Below are positions 35,663 to 44,709 of a stretch of DNA of 64,000 nucleotides, piece by piece. Each line of letters begins with the position of its first letter. Positions within the stretch are counted from its first letter, which is position 1. The notes below the pieces were generated by a model. That model was not told the DNA's origin, did no database searches, and saw only the letters and a list, made by a program, of their open reading frames with translations. The position numbers and the translations under genes are program-made. The stretch is from Streptomyces specialis (lineage in GTDB: Bacteria; Actinomycetota; Actinomycetes; Streptomycetales; Streptomycetaceae): contig NZ_LN929838.1 of assembly GCF_001493375.1 (NCBI RefSeq), positions 1-64,000 of the forward strand, in the 5' to 3' direction.

Positions 35663-36670
35663 TTACCGCAGCTCGGTGTTCGGGTGGGGCTGGGTCTGGA
35701 GGCGTTCGCGGAGGTCGATCTCCTCTGCGGTGAGTGGCTCTCCGGGGCGGCGGATGCGCACGGGCTTGGGCCGCCGTGGCAGGCCGTCATCCACTGCGGC
35801 CTGGTCGGCTTCGGCGAGCGCCCGGTAGAGCGAGGCGACCGAGGGGTGCTTGCCGGCGTTCTTCCCGGTCTTGATGGTGAGCTTCCTGGCGATCTCGGGG
35901 ACGGGGACGCCCTTGTCCTTCAGCGCGACGGCGAAGGTGAGCATGTCGTCGTCGATGACCTTCGGGCGTCCGCCGTGGTTGCCCCTGGCCGCGGCGGTGA
36001 CCTGGCCTTCGAGGGTCTTCTCGCGGATGTAGTTGCGCTCGATCTGTCCGGCGACGGCGAGCACGGCGAAGAATATGGCGCCCATGCCGTTGGGGTCGTA
36101 GATGCCGGTGAGCGGGCCGGTGAGGAGTTCGAGCTGGATGCCGCCGGCCTGGAGTTCGGCGGACAGGGTCATCAGCTCGGCCGCGTTCCTGGCCAGGCGC
36201 TTGAGCTCGTGGACAGTGAAGATGACCGGCGTCTGGGGCGCGGCTTCCTTGAACTGGTGGGCCAGGGCGAGCGCCTTCTCCAGCTCGGGCCGGACCTTGA
36301 CGCGGGTGCTGATCTGCTCGGAGAAGATCTCGTGGCACTCCGCGCGGCGGAGGGCTTCGAGCTGGCTGGTCAGTTCCTGGCGGGCGGTGGAGGTGCGGGC
36401 GTACCCGATCCGGACCGGCCGCTCGGTGCGGGGCGCGGGCACGGCGGCGAGCGCGGGGCCCTGCCGCCAGGGCCGGCCGGGGATCCGGTCGGCGGGGACG
36501 GGGATCTCCAGTTCCTCGCGGAGCGCGGGGACGAGGACGAAACGCGGGGTGTGGTACTTCGCGGCGGTCTTCCCGCCCCGGGTGCGGCAGGCGCTGCCGG
36601 CGGGCGCGTCACAGTTTGGGCAGTCGTGACGTTCTACCGCCGATGCGGCCTGATCGGGCGTGAGATCCAT
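35663..36670 (-). CDS. Serine recombinase with N-terminal zinc finger
   Basis: 335 residues. The N-terminal metal-binding stretch CPNCDAPAGSACRTRGGKTA (with a downstream His) is as in several Streptomyces recombinases. The catalytic domain is RIGYARTSTARQELTSQLEA (nucleophile Ser in ARTST), a conserved arginine region ELKRLARNAAELMTLSAELQ and the E helix FFAVLAVAGQIERNYIREKT. The C-terminal HTH is GRPKVIDDDMLTFAVALKDK with SVASLYRALAE. It is a small invertase/resolvase-type protein and looks intact. Confidence 0.92.
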   Translation of the reverse strand: MDLTPDQAASAVERHDCPNCDAPAGSACRTRGGKTAAKYHTPRFVLVPALREELEIPVPADRIPGRPWRQGPALAAVPAPRTERPVRIGYARTSTARQELTSQLEALRRAECHEIFSEQISTRVKVRPELEKALALAHQFKEAAPQTPVIFTVHELKRLARNAAELMTLSAELQAGGIQLELLTGPLTGIYDPNGMGAIFFAVLAVAGQIERNYIREKTLEGQVTAAARGNHGGRPKVIDDDMLTFAVALKDKGVPVPEIARKLTIKTGKNAGKHPSVASLYRALAEADQAAVDDGLPRRPKPVRIRRPGEPLTAEEIDLRERLQTQPHPNTELR

Positions 36671-36988
36671 GGCGGCAGTCTCTCAGAACCCCGTCGCACA
36701 ACGCCCGGGTTTTGAGGGGACTTCTGCGAGCGGCGACCTGGGGAAACGTGGCCGCGTCCCGGGGCTGTCGCAGAACTCTCACAGATGGTCATTTATGCGA
36801 GCCGCTCTGGGGAGCGATCAGCACGGCGAGCTCCAGGCCGCACGACGCGCTGCTGTGAGGGCGGGCGCTCAGCCACGACAAGTGGGCGGGCCCGGTGGGC
36901 GCACCGTCTGTTTCTGTGCCCCTGGGATGGGGCGGTGCCACCGGCCTCGGCGGCTCTGCGGGTGATGGGTCTGGGGCCGGCGCAACGG
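36671..36988. other. Intergenic region upstream of serine recombinase
   Basis: No gene is supported. It contains the recombinase promoter on the minus strand and could hold a recombination site; TTCTGCGAGCGGCG and TTATGCGAGCCGC-like repeats occur at 36722-36805. Confidence 0.35.
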
Positions 36989-37984
36989 TCAGGACGTTGT
37001 GGACTCGGAGAGTTGCTGGCGGACCTCGCGGGCTTCCTCATCACGGCCCAGTGCGTGGAGGACATCCGCCTCTACACCCGCCGCCTCATCCAGCTTCCCG
37101 GCGAACGCCGCAGGCAGCTGCCCGGCCAGCGGCCGGAGGATACGCACAGCTTCCCGCACCTCCTCCAGAGCTTGCGGAAGCTGCTCCCCGACTGCCAGCC
37201 GGACCTGTGCCGACGTGCGGAGGGACTCGGCGAGGTCGGGTCCGTGGGCGGCGGGGTTGGCCGTCGCGAGACGGCGCCGGAGGGTGACGGCTTCCTCGAT
37301 CGGGGCCAGGGCCTCCTCCCGCCGCCCCACCGCCCCGAGCCGGGCCGCCAGGCCAGTCAGCGAGCGGGCGAAGTCGGGTTCATGCGCGGCGGGGTTGGCC
37401 GTCGCGAGACGGCGCCGGATGGTGACGGCTTCCTCGATCGGGGCCAGGGCCTCCTCCCGCCGCCCCACCGCCCCGAGGCGGACCGCCAGGTTGTTCAGCG
37501 AGCGGGCGAAGTCGGGTTCATGCGCGGCGGGGTTGGCCGTCGCGAGACGGCGGTAGAGGGTGACGGCTTCCTCGATCGGGGCCAGGGCCTCCTCCCGCCG
37601 CCCCACCGCCCCGAGGTGGTACGCCAGGCCAGTCAGCGAACGGGCGAGGGCGGGTTCGTGCGCGGCGGGGTTGGCCGTCGCGAGACGGCGGTAGAGGGTG
37701 ACGGCTTCCTCGATCGGGGCCAGGGCCTCCTCCCGCCGCCCCACCCCCCCGAGGTGGGACGCCAGGTTGTTCAGCGAGAGGGCGAAGTCGGGTTCGTGCG
37801 CGGCGGGGTTGGCCGTCGCGAGACGGCGCCGGATGGTGACGGCTTCCTCGATCGGGGCCAGGGCCTCCTCCCGCCGCCCCACCGCCCCGAGCCGGGCCGC
37901 CAGGCCGGTCAGCGAACGGGCGAGGGCGGGTTCGTGCGCGGCGGGGTTGGCCGTCGCGAGACGGCGCCGGAGGCGCGGGCGGGG
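36989..37984 (-). CDS. TPR-repeat protein, C-terminal part (5' end cut by adapter)
   Basis: 332 codons made of near-identical 46-residue TPR modules, each containing RRLATANPAAHEPALARSL and REEALAPIEEAVT, ending with a diverged module and REVRQQLSESTTS. Such arrays form the C-terminal sensor of STAND-type ATPases in Streptomyces. The 5' end is lost in adapter sequence at about 37985. The STAND ATPase fragment at 40084-40857 on the same strand is a good candidate for its missing N-terminal part. Confidence 0.85.
   Translation of the reverse strand, partial: PRPRLRRRLATANPAAHEPALARSLTGLAARLGAVGRREEALAPIEEAVTIRRRLATANPAAHEPDFALSLNNLASHLGGVGRREEALAPIEEAVTLYRRLATANPAAHEPALARSLTGLAYHLGAVGRREEALAPIEEAVTLYRRLATANPAAHEPDFARSLNNLAVRLGAVGRREEALAPIEEAVTIRRRLATANPAAHEPDFARSLTGLAARLGAVGRREEALAPIEEAVTLRRRLATANPAAHGPDLAESLRTSAQVRLAVGEQLPQALEEVREAVRILRPLAGQLPAAFAGKLDEAAGVEADVLHALGRDEEAREVRQQLSESTTS
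37286..37975 (-). repeat. Five tandem 138-base repeats inside the TPR gene
   Basis: GACGGCTTCCTCGATCGGGG recurs at 37286, 37424, 37562, 37700 and 37838, exactly 138 bases apart. Variation is mostly in the last 15 bases of each unit. Each unit codes one 46-residue TPR. Recent expansion or collapse is possible, and copy number in a short-read assembly is uncertain. Confidence 0.9.
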
Positions 37985-38123
37985 GATGGGGAGAGCGAGC
38001 GTCGGCAAGGAAGCGACAGTGATAACTAGTGCTGGACAGATGAGGGTTATCATAACGGTGCGGCGCTGGGTGGGTCTACCGTTACCGGTTTCGTCGGCTA
38101 CGGCAGAGGGGTATAGGAGGCAG
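37985..38123. other. Sequencing artefact: P5, index and Read 1 adapter
   Basis: ATCATAACGGTGCGGCG then CTGGGTGGGTCTACC at about 38049-38080 approximates P5 (AATGATACGGCGACCACCGA). TCGTCGGCTACGGCAGAGG then GGTATAGGAGGCAG at 38091-38122 is the Read 1 transposase adapter. This marks a false or unsupported join at the 5' end of the TPR gene. Confidence 0.88.
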
Positions 38124-38328
38124 GTGCCGTGCTGCTGGGGGCTGTCCGGCGGGCAGTGGCGTCTCGCCTGGGCCGGCCCCTGCCCGGTCTGCGTCCACGG
38201 TGCGGCGGATCGGGGGTGAGTGAAGGGTGAGTGAGCGGGTCTCACCGTGGTCTCACCTGGCGGTTCGCCGGTGTGCTGGGGTCACCGGCCGCCGCACACC
38301 GGGTGCGGGGCTGGGGAGGGAGGCAGTG

Positions 38329-38541
38329 ATGGCGGTGGTCATGGCGTCGGCGGCGGGCGACTGGGTCAAGAGCAGCTTCAGCGGAGGCTGGGGGGAGTGT
38401 GTCGAGGTCCGGTTCGAGCGGGGGCTGGCCTATGTGCGCAGCACGCTGAACCGGGACGGCGCGGTGGTGGAGTTCAACCGGGCTGAGTGGGAGGCGTTCC
38501 TGCTGGGGGTGTGGAACGGCGAGTTCGACATGCCCCTCTGA
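38329..38541 (+). CDS. DUF397 family protein
   Basis: 70 residues, ATG preceded by GGGAGG. It matches the DUF397 pattern: WVKSSFSGGWGECVEVRFER, VRSTLNRDGAVVEFNRAEWE, AFLLGVWNGEFD. In Streptomyces such genes usually sit beside an XRE regulator and modulate it. The XRE gene at 38998-39726 is nearby but separated by an adapter junction, so the pairing is uncertain. Confidence 0.88.
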   Translation: MAVVMASAAGDWVKSSFSGGWGECVEVRFERGLAYVRSTLNRDGAVVEFNRAEWEAFLLGVWNGEFDMPL

Positions 38542-38785
38542 CGCGGGCGTTCGGGTCGCAGGCGCCCCTGCCCCTCGGGCAGGGGCGCTGGGCCATGCCC
38601 GCATCTGCGGGTGAGGCATCCGCGCGGGGCGCCTGAGGACCAGGGGATCTGTGGTGCCTGGGTATCCCGGGCCGCCGTGGCCGGTGGCCGGAACGACGAG
38701 CGGTGCTGGTGGCGGGCGTTGGGGGTTTTGGTGGTGGGTAGTGTCGGTTTGGGGCCCTGGGTGGTCGCCGTCGGCCCCGGGGTGG

Positions 38786-38995
38786 CTGTTATACACATCT
38801 GACGGTGCCGGCGGAGGGGGCAGGGGGGAGTGGGGAGGACGCGGGAGACGGTGAAGAAGAAGAGAGGAAGAGGGGAGAGGGGTTGGCGGTTATCTAAGGC
38901 TGAACTGCGTGATCGTGGTTTATGAATAATGCGCCGTGCAACCGCGATATGCTCGTTCCACTTAGGCGGCGGCGCCATTTTGGTATAGGAGACAG
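38786..38995. other. Sequencing artefact: adapter-bounded junk
   Basis: Opens with CTGTTATACACATCTGACGG then TGCCGGCGGA (transposase end plus Read 1 tail) and closes with GGTATAGGAGACAG (the opposite transposase end). The 180 bases between are low quality and AT-richer, and code for nothing. Confidence 0.93.
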
Positions 38996-38997
38996 TG

Positions 38998-39726
38998 GTA
39001 GACCGGCCCGGCCACGGCCGAGCCCAGGACCGCCTGCCCGCCCTCCTCCGCGTCCACCGGTACATCACCCGCCAGGGCGGGCGGAAGAACAGCCGGGGAG
39101 GCAGGTGTGTCGCGGTGGACGATCCGCACGCTCCCGCCCGCGCCCCGGATCTGCACGACCCCCGCGCTGATGGAGCTGCCGCTGACAGCCTGCCCGGCGG
39201 GAGGCCGTTCAGGTTCGGCGGGCGGGTGGGGCGCCGGTTCGGGCCGGCTGTCCGTGGTGCCGGACGCCAGCGGCGCCGGAGCGTCCCCCCTGGCAGCGAT
39301 GCGCGCGGTGTCGTAGACGCGCCACAGCGCGGTCAGGGTGTGGCCGGAGCCCAGGGCCTTGTCGGCCGCCTTCGCGAAGGACTCGGTGGGGCCCTCGTTG
39401 CCGTTCTCGATGTGGCAGACGTAGGACCTGTGATAGCCCATGCGGGCCGCCGTCTGGCGCTGCGACCACCCGCGCCCCGTACGCAGCCGGACCAGCTCCC
39501 GGACGAACAGGGCAGCGGCCTCCTCCACGGGATCCGTTTCCTGGGGCCCGGCCGGGGCCGGGGTACGGTCCGGTGCGGCGGTGGCCGGCGGCATGCCGGG
39601 CCCGGCCTCGGCGGGCAGGCCGCCAGCGGGTGGGAGCGGAGCGGGCAGGGTGCTGTCGCGGCGGTCCGGGCGGGCGGGCACGACGGCGCCCTGGTCGTCT
39701 AACCGGCCACTGCCTGAGCCGTTCAC
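38998..39726 (-). CDS. XRE-family regulator, C-terminus cut by adapter
   Basis: 243 codons remain. An N-terminal Pro/Ala-rich leader is followed by an HTH at about 75-130: LVRLRTGRGWSQRQTAARMG, YHRSYVCHIENGNEGPTESF, AKAADKALGSG. A Pro/Glu-rich linker and a strand-rich SGSSISAGVVQIRGAGGSVR follow. That last motif resembles the glycine-rich stretches of effector-associated proteins. The final residues past 38998 are adapter translation (CLLYQN...). Confidence 0.87.
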
Positions 39727-39958
39727 CGTCTGCGTCCCCCTGCGTCACGGTTCCCGACCGCGCGAACACGGGCCTGCCCTTCGGGCAGGTGCTGCCCCGG
39801 GCCAGGCGCGCACGGTTGATGGCATGGTCACGTTTACGCGGCGGTGGGGGCGCTCACAAGACGCGTACCGGGGCGAGCCGTTGCGGCGGTGTGCGCCGGG
39901 GCGCACACGAGGGTGGGCCCCGGCGGAACAGCACGGGGAGCCGGTGCCGGGGGCCACC

Positions 39959-40080
39959 CCCGTCTCCTCTATACACTCTCCGGCCCCCAACACAGGGCGG
40001 AAACACGTCTCCCCGCCCCCGCGTCCAAAAAAAAAAAAAAATCCCTGCTTCTGCTTGCAAAGAAAAAAAACAACACCTGT
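39959..40080. other. Sequencing artefact: Read 2 adapter, index, P7 and poly-A
   Basis: CGTCTCCTCTATACACTCTC then CGGCCCCCAACACAGGGCGG is a degraded Read 2 adapter and index. A 15-base A run is followed by CTGCTTCTGCTTGCAAAG (end of P7, TCTTCTGCTTG) and more A. Same library signature as at 10.9 kb. Confidence 0.93.
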
Positions 40081-40083
40081 GAA

Positions 40084-40857
40084 TTCAACCGGGAAGTCCT
40101 CGGCGAGCCGGTCGGGGTAGAGGGGTTCCAGGACGGTGCCGGTGTGCGGTGTAGCGGGTGGGTAGGCGGTGGCGTGGTCGGCAAGTACGGTCGCGGCGGT
40201 GTCGGGTGGGCAGGCGCGGGCGGTGGTGAGGGCGTCGGTGCCGTGGTCGTGGGTGAGGGTGCCGGTCAGGGCCGCGGTGAAGACGGCGCGGGTCATGGCG
40301 GCCGGGTCGGTGGTGGTGCGGCGGTTGGCGTGGAGGGTCTGCCAGTGGTCGCGTTCGCGGTTCAGGAGGTAGGCGGCGATCCGCCCCGGCGAGTCGAGGT
40401 CTTCGGTCGGGTTGCCGGTGCGGTGGGCGTCGACGGCGGCGAGGGCGGCCATGTGGACGGCCAGGACCAGCCCGAACTGCTCATCGTCCTCCAGCGCCGC
40501 GGGTGGCGCGATGTGGTCGGTGCTGGGGGTGTCGAGGGCGGTGGCGAACCGGCCGCACGCCGCGGTGAACAGCTCCGTCCTGCTCGTGCCGGGGCCGTCT
40601 CCCAGGGGGCGGAGCGGGAGGTCGGTGACGGTGATGTCGAGGCGGTCCAGGCGGTTGGCCAGGGCCTGCCACCACACCCCCGCCGGACGCGCCACCAGAA
40701 GGACCCGCACCCGGCGGCCCTGTCTGCCGGCGTGTCCGAGGAGTGTGGCGAGGTCGTCGGCAGGCCAGCGTTCGGCGTAGTCGGCCACCATCAGCAAGCC
40801 CGCCGAGCCCCCCGGACCGGGCCCGCCGTGGGGGCCCGGGCCGGGGGGCCCGGCGCC
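40084..40857 (-). CDS. STAND/NACHT-like ATPase fragment, both ends cut by adapters
   Basis: 258 codons. LLMVADYAERWPADDLATLL, RVRVLLVARPAGVWWQALAN then RLDRLDITVTDLPL is the Walker B to sensor region of an actinobacterial STAND ATPase. A helical part follows (LVLAVHMAALAAVDAHRTG; AAYLLNRERDHWQTLHANRR) ending EPLYPDRLAEDFP. In known proteins of this type a TPR array comes next, as found at 36989-37984. The P-loop and N-terminus are missing. Confidence 0.75.
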
Positions 40858-40858
40858 G

Positions 40859-40918
40859 GCCCTTATCCCCATCTGCCGCCGCCGACGAGGAGGACAGCGC
40901 AGATCAGTGTGGTCGCAG
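40859..40918. other. Sequencing artefact: Read 1 adapter with P5 side
   Basis: CCTTATCCCCATCTGCCGCC then GCCGACGAG approximates CTTATACACATCTGACGCTGCCGACGA in two parts, followed by CAGATCAGTGTGGTCGC, resembling the P5 complement GTGTAGATCTCGGTGGTCGC. It removes the 5' end of the NB-ARC gene. Confidence 0.88.
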
Positions 40919-43324
40919 ATGTCGGGTGCGGCCCGGGATGTGGTGCAGGCCGGCCAGGTCCACGGCGGTGTCCACTTCCACCACGCTGTCCCTGCTGCCT
41001 CGGAGGTTCCGGTGCCGCGTCAGCTTCCCCGTGATGTTTCTGGATTCGTCGGCCGGGCGGCCGAACACGCCCGCTTGGACGCTCTGCTGAACATCCCCAC
41101 CGGCACCGGTAGCGAGACGGGCGCCAGCGGTGGTGCGGGAGCGGCGCCGGGCGGCGGGGAGGACACGGTGTCGGTGGTGGTGATCGCGGGCACGGCCGGG
41201 GTGGGCAAGACCTCCCTGGCGGTGCGGCTGGCGCACCGGATCAGCGGCCGGTTTCCCGACGGGCAGTTGTTCGTCAACCTCCACGGCTACGACTCCGGCC
41301 CCCCGGTAGCGCCGCAGGCCGCACTGGAACGGTTCCTGCGCGCGCTCGGCGTCCCCCCGCAGGGCATCCCGGACGGTCTGGAGGAACGTACGGAGCTGTT
41401 CCGGTCGCTGCTGGCCGGACGGCGCGTGCTGGTGGTGCTGGACAACGCCGCCACCCCCGGGCAGGTCCGCCCGCTGCTGCCCGGCACCGGCGGCTGCCTG
41501 ACCCTGGTCACCAGCCGCCACCGCCTGTCGGGGCTGGCCGTGCGCGACGGCGCCCGCCGCCTGACCCTCGGGATGCTCAGCGAGCGTGAGTCCGCCGACC
41601 TGATCACCCAGGCGACACGCGGCTACCGCACCGGCGACGACCCGGCGGACGTCGCCGAGCTGGCGCGGCTGTGCGCACATCTGCCACTCGCGCTGCGGAT
41701 CGCCGCCGAACGCGCCGCCGCCCGCCCCCTGGTCCCGCTCCGGGAACTGATCGCCCAGTTGCGGGACGAGTCCGCACTGTGGGACGCCCTGTCCAGCCCC
41801 GACGAGGAGGAAGCCGACGCGGTGCGCCCCGTCTTCGCCTGGTCCTCCCGCGCCCTCCCCCCTGCGGCCTCCCGCCTGTTCCGACTCCTGGGGCTCCACC
41901 CAGGGCCGGACGTTCCGGTGCTGGCTGCCGCCGCCCTGGCCGACCAGGAGCCCGGGCGGGCGCGGAGCCTGCTGGACCTGCTCGCCGGAGCACACCTGAT
42001 CGAGCAGACCGCCCCCGAGCGCTACCAATTCCACGACCTGCTGCGCGCGTACGCCGCCGACCAAGCCCACCAGCACGAACCCCCCGACGACCAGCACGCC
42101 GCCGTTGAACGGCTGGCGTCCTGGTACCTGCACGCCGCCGACGCCGCACGCGGCGCCGCGCAGCACTACCACGCCTCCGTCCTGACCACGCACCCCAGCC
42201 CCAAGCTCCCCGTGCCCGCGTTCGCGGGCCGGGCCGAAGCGCTGCGCTGGTACCACGCCGAGCGGGCCAACCTCCTCACGGTCACCCGAGCCGCCGCGGA
42301 CGCCGGACTGGACACCATCGCCTGGCAACTGCCCGCCACCCTCCACGCCCTCCACGAGACGATCAACCCCGCCGACGACTGGCCTGCCATGGCCCGCACC
42401 GGCCTGGACGCCGCGACCCGACTGGACGACCTCCATGCCCAGGCCCTCATGCACAACACCCTGGCCATCGCCCACCGGACGTCCCAGCGCCTGGACCAGG
42501 CCGCCGAACACCACGAGGCCGCCCTGGCCTTGCGCACCCGTACCGGGGACACGGCTGGGGTCGCGCAGTCCACCAACGGGCTGGGCGTGATCCACATGCA
42601 ACGACGCCAGCACGACCAGGCCCGCGACTACCTCCAGCAGGCCATCACCCTCTACCGGCGACAGGACAACCCCCTGCGCGCCGCGGTGTCCCAGTGCTGC
42701 CTGGCCTACACCGAAGTCGGCGCGGGCAACACCGAGCACGCTAAGCAACTCGCCCGCCAAGTTCTCCAGACCTACCGCGCGATGGACGCCGACCCGCCCT
42801 TCCACGCCGACATCCTGTGCCTCCTGGCCCGCATCGACCGGCAAGCCGGCCGCCTGGACCAGGCCCACGAGCACATCGACGAAGCCCTCACCATGGCCGA
42901 ACGGACCAACACCCCCGTCATCGACGGCCTGGTCCGCCTCGAACACGCCCACCTGCTACAGGCACAAGGCCACCACGACCAGGCCCTGACCACCTACCGC
43001 GAATGCATCACCATCCTTCGCACCGTCGGCAACACCCGCGACCAGGCCCTCGCCTACGACGGCATCGGCCAGACCATGCGCGCCCTGGGCCGCCCCGACC
43101 AGGCCGCCGACTTCCACCGCACCGCCGCCCGCCTCCTGCGCGACCACCACCACCCCTGGCACCTGGCCCTCACCCTGACCCACCTCGCCGACGCCCACAC
43201 CGACAACCACCAGCCCGACCACGCCCACCAGTGCCGCACCGAAGCCCTCACCCTCCTCGCGGAGTTCACCGACCCCGAAGCCACCGCCCTGCGCGACCAC
43301 CTCCAAGCCCTCACCCGCGAGTGA
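40919..43324 (+). CDS. NB-ARC/TPR regulatory ATPase, 5' end cut by adapter
   Basis: About 800 codons. It starts in an effector-associated motif (VVQAGQVHGGVHFHH) that usually follows an N-terminal DNA-binding or enzymatic domain, here lost. NB-ARC core: VIAGTAGVGKTSLAVRLAHR (P-loop), GRRVLVVLDNA (Walker B), LVTSRHRLSGL and the HLPLALRIAAERAA helix near residue 255. From about residue 490 there are six to eight TPRs (QALMHNTLAIAHRTSQRLDQ; GLGVIHMQRRQHDQARDYLQ). It is an AfsR-like sensor/regulator architecture. The TGA is natural. Confidence 0.9.
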   Translation: MSGAARDVVQAGQVHGGVHFHHAVPAASEVPVPRQLPRDVSGFVGRAAEHARLDALLNIPTGTGSETGASGGAGAAPGGGEDTVSVVVIAGTAGVGKTSLAVRLAHRISGRFPDGQLFVNLHGYDSGPPVAPQAALERFLRALGVPPQGIPDGLEERTELFRSLLAGRRVLVVLDNAATPGQVRPLLPGTGGCLTLVTSRHRLSGLAVRDGARRLTLGMLSERESADLITQATRGYRTGDDPADVAELARLCAHLPLALRIAAERAAARPLVPLRELIAQLRDESALWDALSSPDEEEADAVRPVFAWSSRALPPAASRLFRLLGLHPGPDVPVLAAAALADQEPGRARSLLDLLAGAHLIEQTAPERYQFHDLLRAYAADQAHQHEPPDDQHAAVERLASWYLHAADAARGAAQHYHASVLTTHPSPKLPVPAFAGRAEALRWYHAERANLLTVTRAAADAGLDTIAWQLPATLHALHETINPADDWPAMARTGLDAATRLDDLHAQALMHNTLAIAHRTSQRLDQAAEHHEAALALRTRTGDTAGVAQSTNGLGVIHMQRRQHDQARDYLQQAITLYRRQDNPLRAAVSQCCLAYTEVGAGNTEHAKQLARQVLQTYRAMDADPPFHADILCLLARIDRQAGRLDQAHEHIDEALTMAERTNTPVIDGLVRLEHAHLLQAQGHHDQALTTYRECITILRTVGNTRDQALAYDGIGQTMRALGRPDQAADFHRTAARLLRDHHHPWHLALTLTHLADAHTDNHQPDHAHQCRTEALTLLAEFTDPEATALRDHLQALTRE

Positions 43325-43649
43325 ACAACCGGACCGAAGCCGCACCGGACCGCACGCGGCGCCGGGGCAGGTCTGCCGTACGGGTGAGGAGCGCACGCCG
43401 GCCGGGCCACCGATGGGACACTGCGGCTTGTGTCTGGATTCGCAAGGGATACGAAGTACTACGGTGACCGGCTGGTGTACGAGCCGCTGGAAAGCAAGTG
43501 GTCCCGCTACCACGCCCGCCACTGCGGGTGCGGTCAGGACTGGCTCACCGCGCACGCCATCCCGGCCGGGTTCACCGTAATTCCCCTTTCTCCTAATTTG
43601 CGGTGCGCTGGTCGGCCGAGCCGCATGGGGCGGACCGGTGGCGCGGTGC

Positions 43650-43889
43650 TCAGGTGCGCCACCAGCGGGTGGCCGTGTCGATCGGGAGGATGTGGACGTG
43701 CCGGGGGTGGTCGAGCAGGCCGTGCCGGGCGAGCTGGGCCAGGTGCTGGCCGCAGGCTGCCTTGCGTACCAGTCGCCCCACGCCGGGCAGCGCCGAGGGG
43801 TTGGCGAACCACTCGACGCGCGCGATCGCGTCCCGGGCGCAGGCAGGCGCCCCGCGCCGAGCGGAACGGCCGTCGCAGCGCCGGGTCAC
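43650..43889 (-). CDS. Small protein, paralogue of the gene at 49369-49623
   Basis: 79 residues from a GTG overlapping the upstream stop (GTGA). Core RVEWFANPSALPGVGRLVRK, AACGQHLAQLARHGL, VHILPIDTATRWW matches the gene at 49369 (RVEWIATPIYPGVAELVRKA; ACGTHLSKITRQGL; VHVLPLDSPLEWW). It contains a conserved Cys/His (ACGxHL) that could bind metal. Function unknown. Confidence 0.7.
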   Translation of the reverse strand: MTRRCDGRSARRGAPACARDAIARVEWFANPSALPGVGRLVRKAACGQHLAQLARHGLLDHPRHVHILPIDTATRWWRT

Positions 43890-44398
43890 CGGCCCACCAC
43901 CTCGACCGCCTGCACCCACTCCGCCCGGACCTCGCGCAGGAGTTCCCCGTCGTCCAGGCGGAGGGTCAGCGTGGCGCCCAGGCCGGTGACGACGCCGGCA
44001 TGCGCCTGACCCTGAGCGGTGATGACGCGCAGGCGCATCTGCTGATCGGGGCCCAGACCGTTCTGCAGAGCCCACAGGGCGGGCATGGTGATCACGGGGT
44101 CGTCCGCCCGGCTGACCTTCCGTCCCGCCACCGTGACGACCACCGGGATCGTGGTGCCCTCGTAGCGGCCGGCCGTTGCGCCGCCGACGCAGTTGTAGCG
44201 GTACAGGATGCGCTCGTCGTTCGGCCGCGAGTCCAGCGCATCGACCGACACCACCCGGTAGGCGTTGCCGAGGTCGCTCTCGAAGACGATCAGGTCGCCG
44301 GGCTTGACCTCCTCCGCCAGCACGTCGTGGCTTTCGTATTCCTGATCGCCCCAGATCTCCGGCGCCGCCAGATAATCGCTTCGCCGTATCGAGGTCAC
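43886..44398 (-). CDS. Unknown protein with C-terminal LDDGEL domain
   Basis: 170 residues. Strand-rich N-terminal region (DVLAEEVKPGDLIVFESDLG then NAYRVVSVDALDSR). The C-terminal 50 residues (AQGQAHAGVVTGLGATLTLR then LDDGELLREVRAEWVQAVEV) are a small barrel-like domain shared with the gene at 49620-50195. It is coupled to the small gene downstream exactly as its paralogue is. GGAAAGGAAGGAAG precedes the start. Confidence 0.72.
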   Translation of the reverse strand: MTSIRRSDYLAAPEIWGDQEYESHDVLAEEVKPGDLIVFESDLGNAYRVVSVDALDSRPNDERILYRYNCVGGATAGRYEGTTIPVVVTVAGRKVSRADDPVITMPALWALQNGLGPDQQMRLRVITAQGQAHAGVVTGLGATLTLRLDDGELLREVRAEWVQAVEVVGR

Positions 44399-44709
44399 GT
44401 TCTTCCTTCCTTTCCTGTCTCGTCAGGGAATCTGCTGGTATCCGCTGGGTGCGTGCCCGGCGCGACCACACGCCGCCGGGGCCGTCGGCCAACGGCCGCA
44501 GGGCTGGGGGGAAGTGGGGGCGTCTCGTCGAAAGGCCCCGGTAGCAGGCGGATGCGCTATGGAACCCTTCCGCCCGACGGCTGGCCGGATGCCCAGCGAG
44601 CTGGCCACCGGCCGGGCAGCGGGCGCCGGCATCCCTCTCGCGGATCAGCTCGGCTCGCGCAGGACCGTGCGGCCAGCCCTGGTGTCACGTGGCCAGCCCG
44701 CGACGCTCG
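44399..44709. other. Intergenic region
   Basis: No gene is supported; open frames here are GC-rich shadows. It separates two minus-strand pairs and probably contains the promoter of 43886-44398. Confidence 0.35.

Noticed and set aside
37286..37975. Regular direct repeats as a CRISPR array
   Set aside because: Period is 138 bases with almost no variable spacer, and each unit codes a TPR in frame. No cas genes.
43430..43620. Plus-strand small gene starting GTG at 43430
   Set aside because: The first 45 codons look protein-like (DRLVYEPLESKWSRYHARHC), but the frame then runs antisense to a well-supported gene, with no clear stop. It may be a truncated gene, but I cannot define it.
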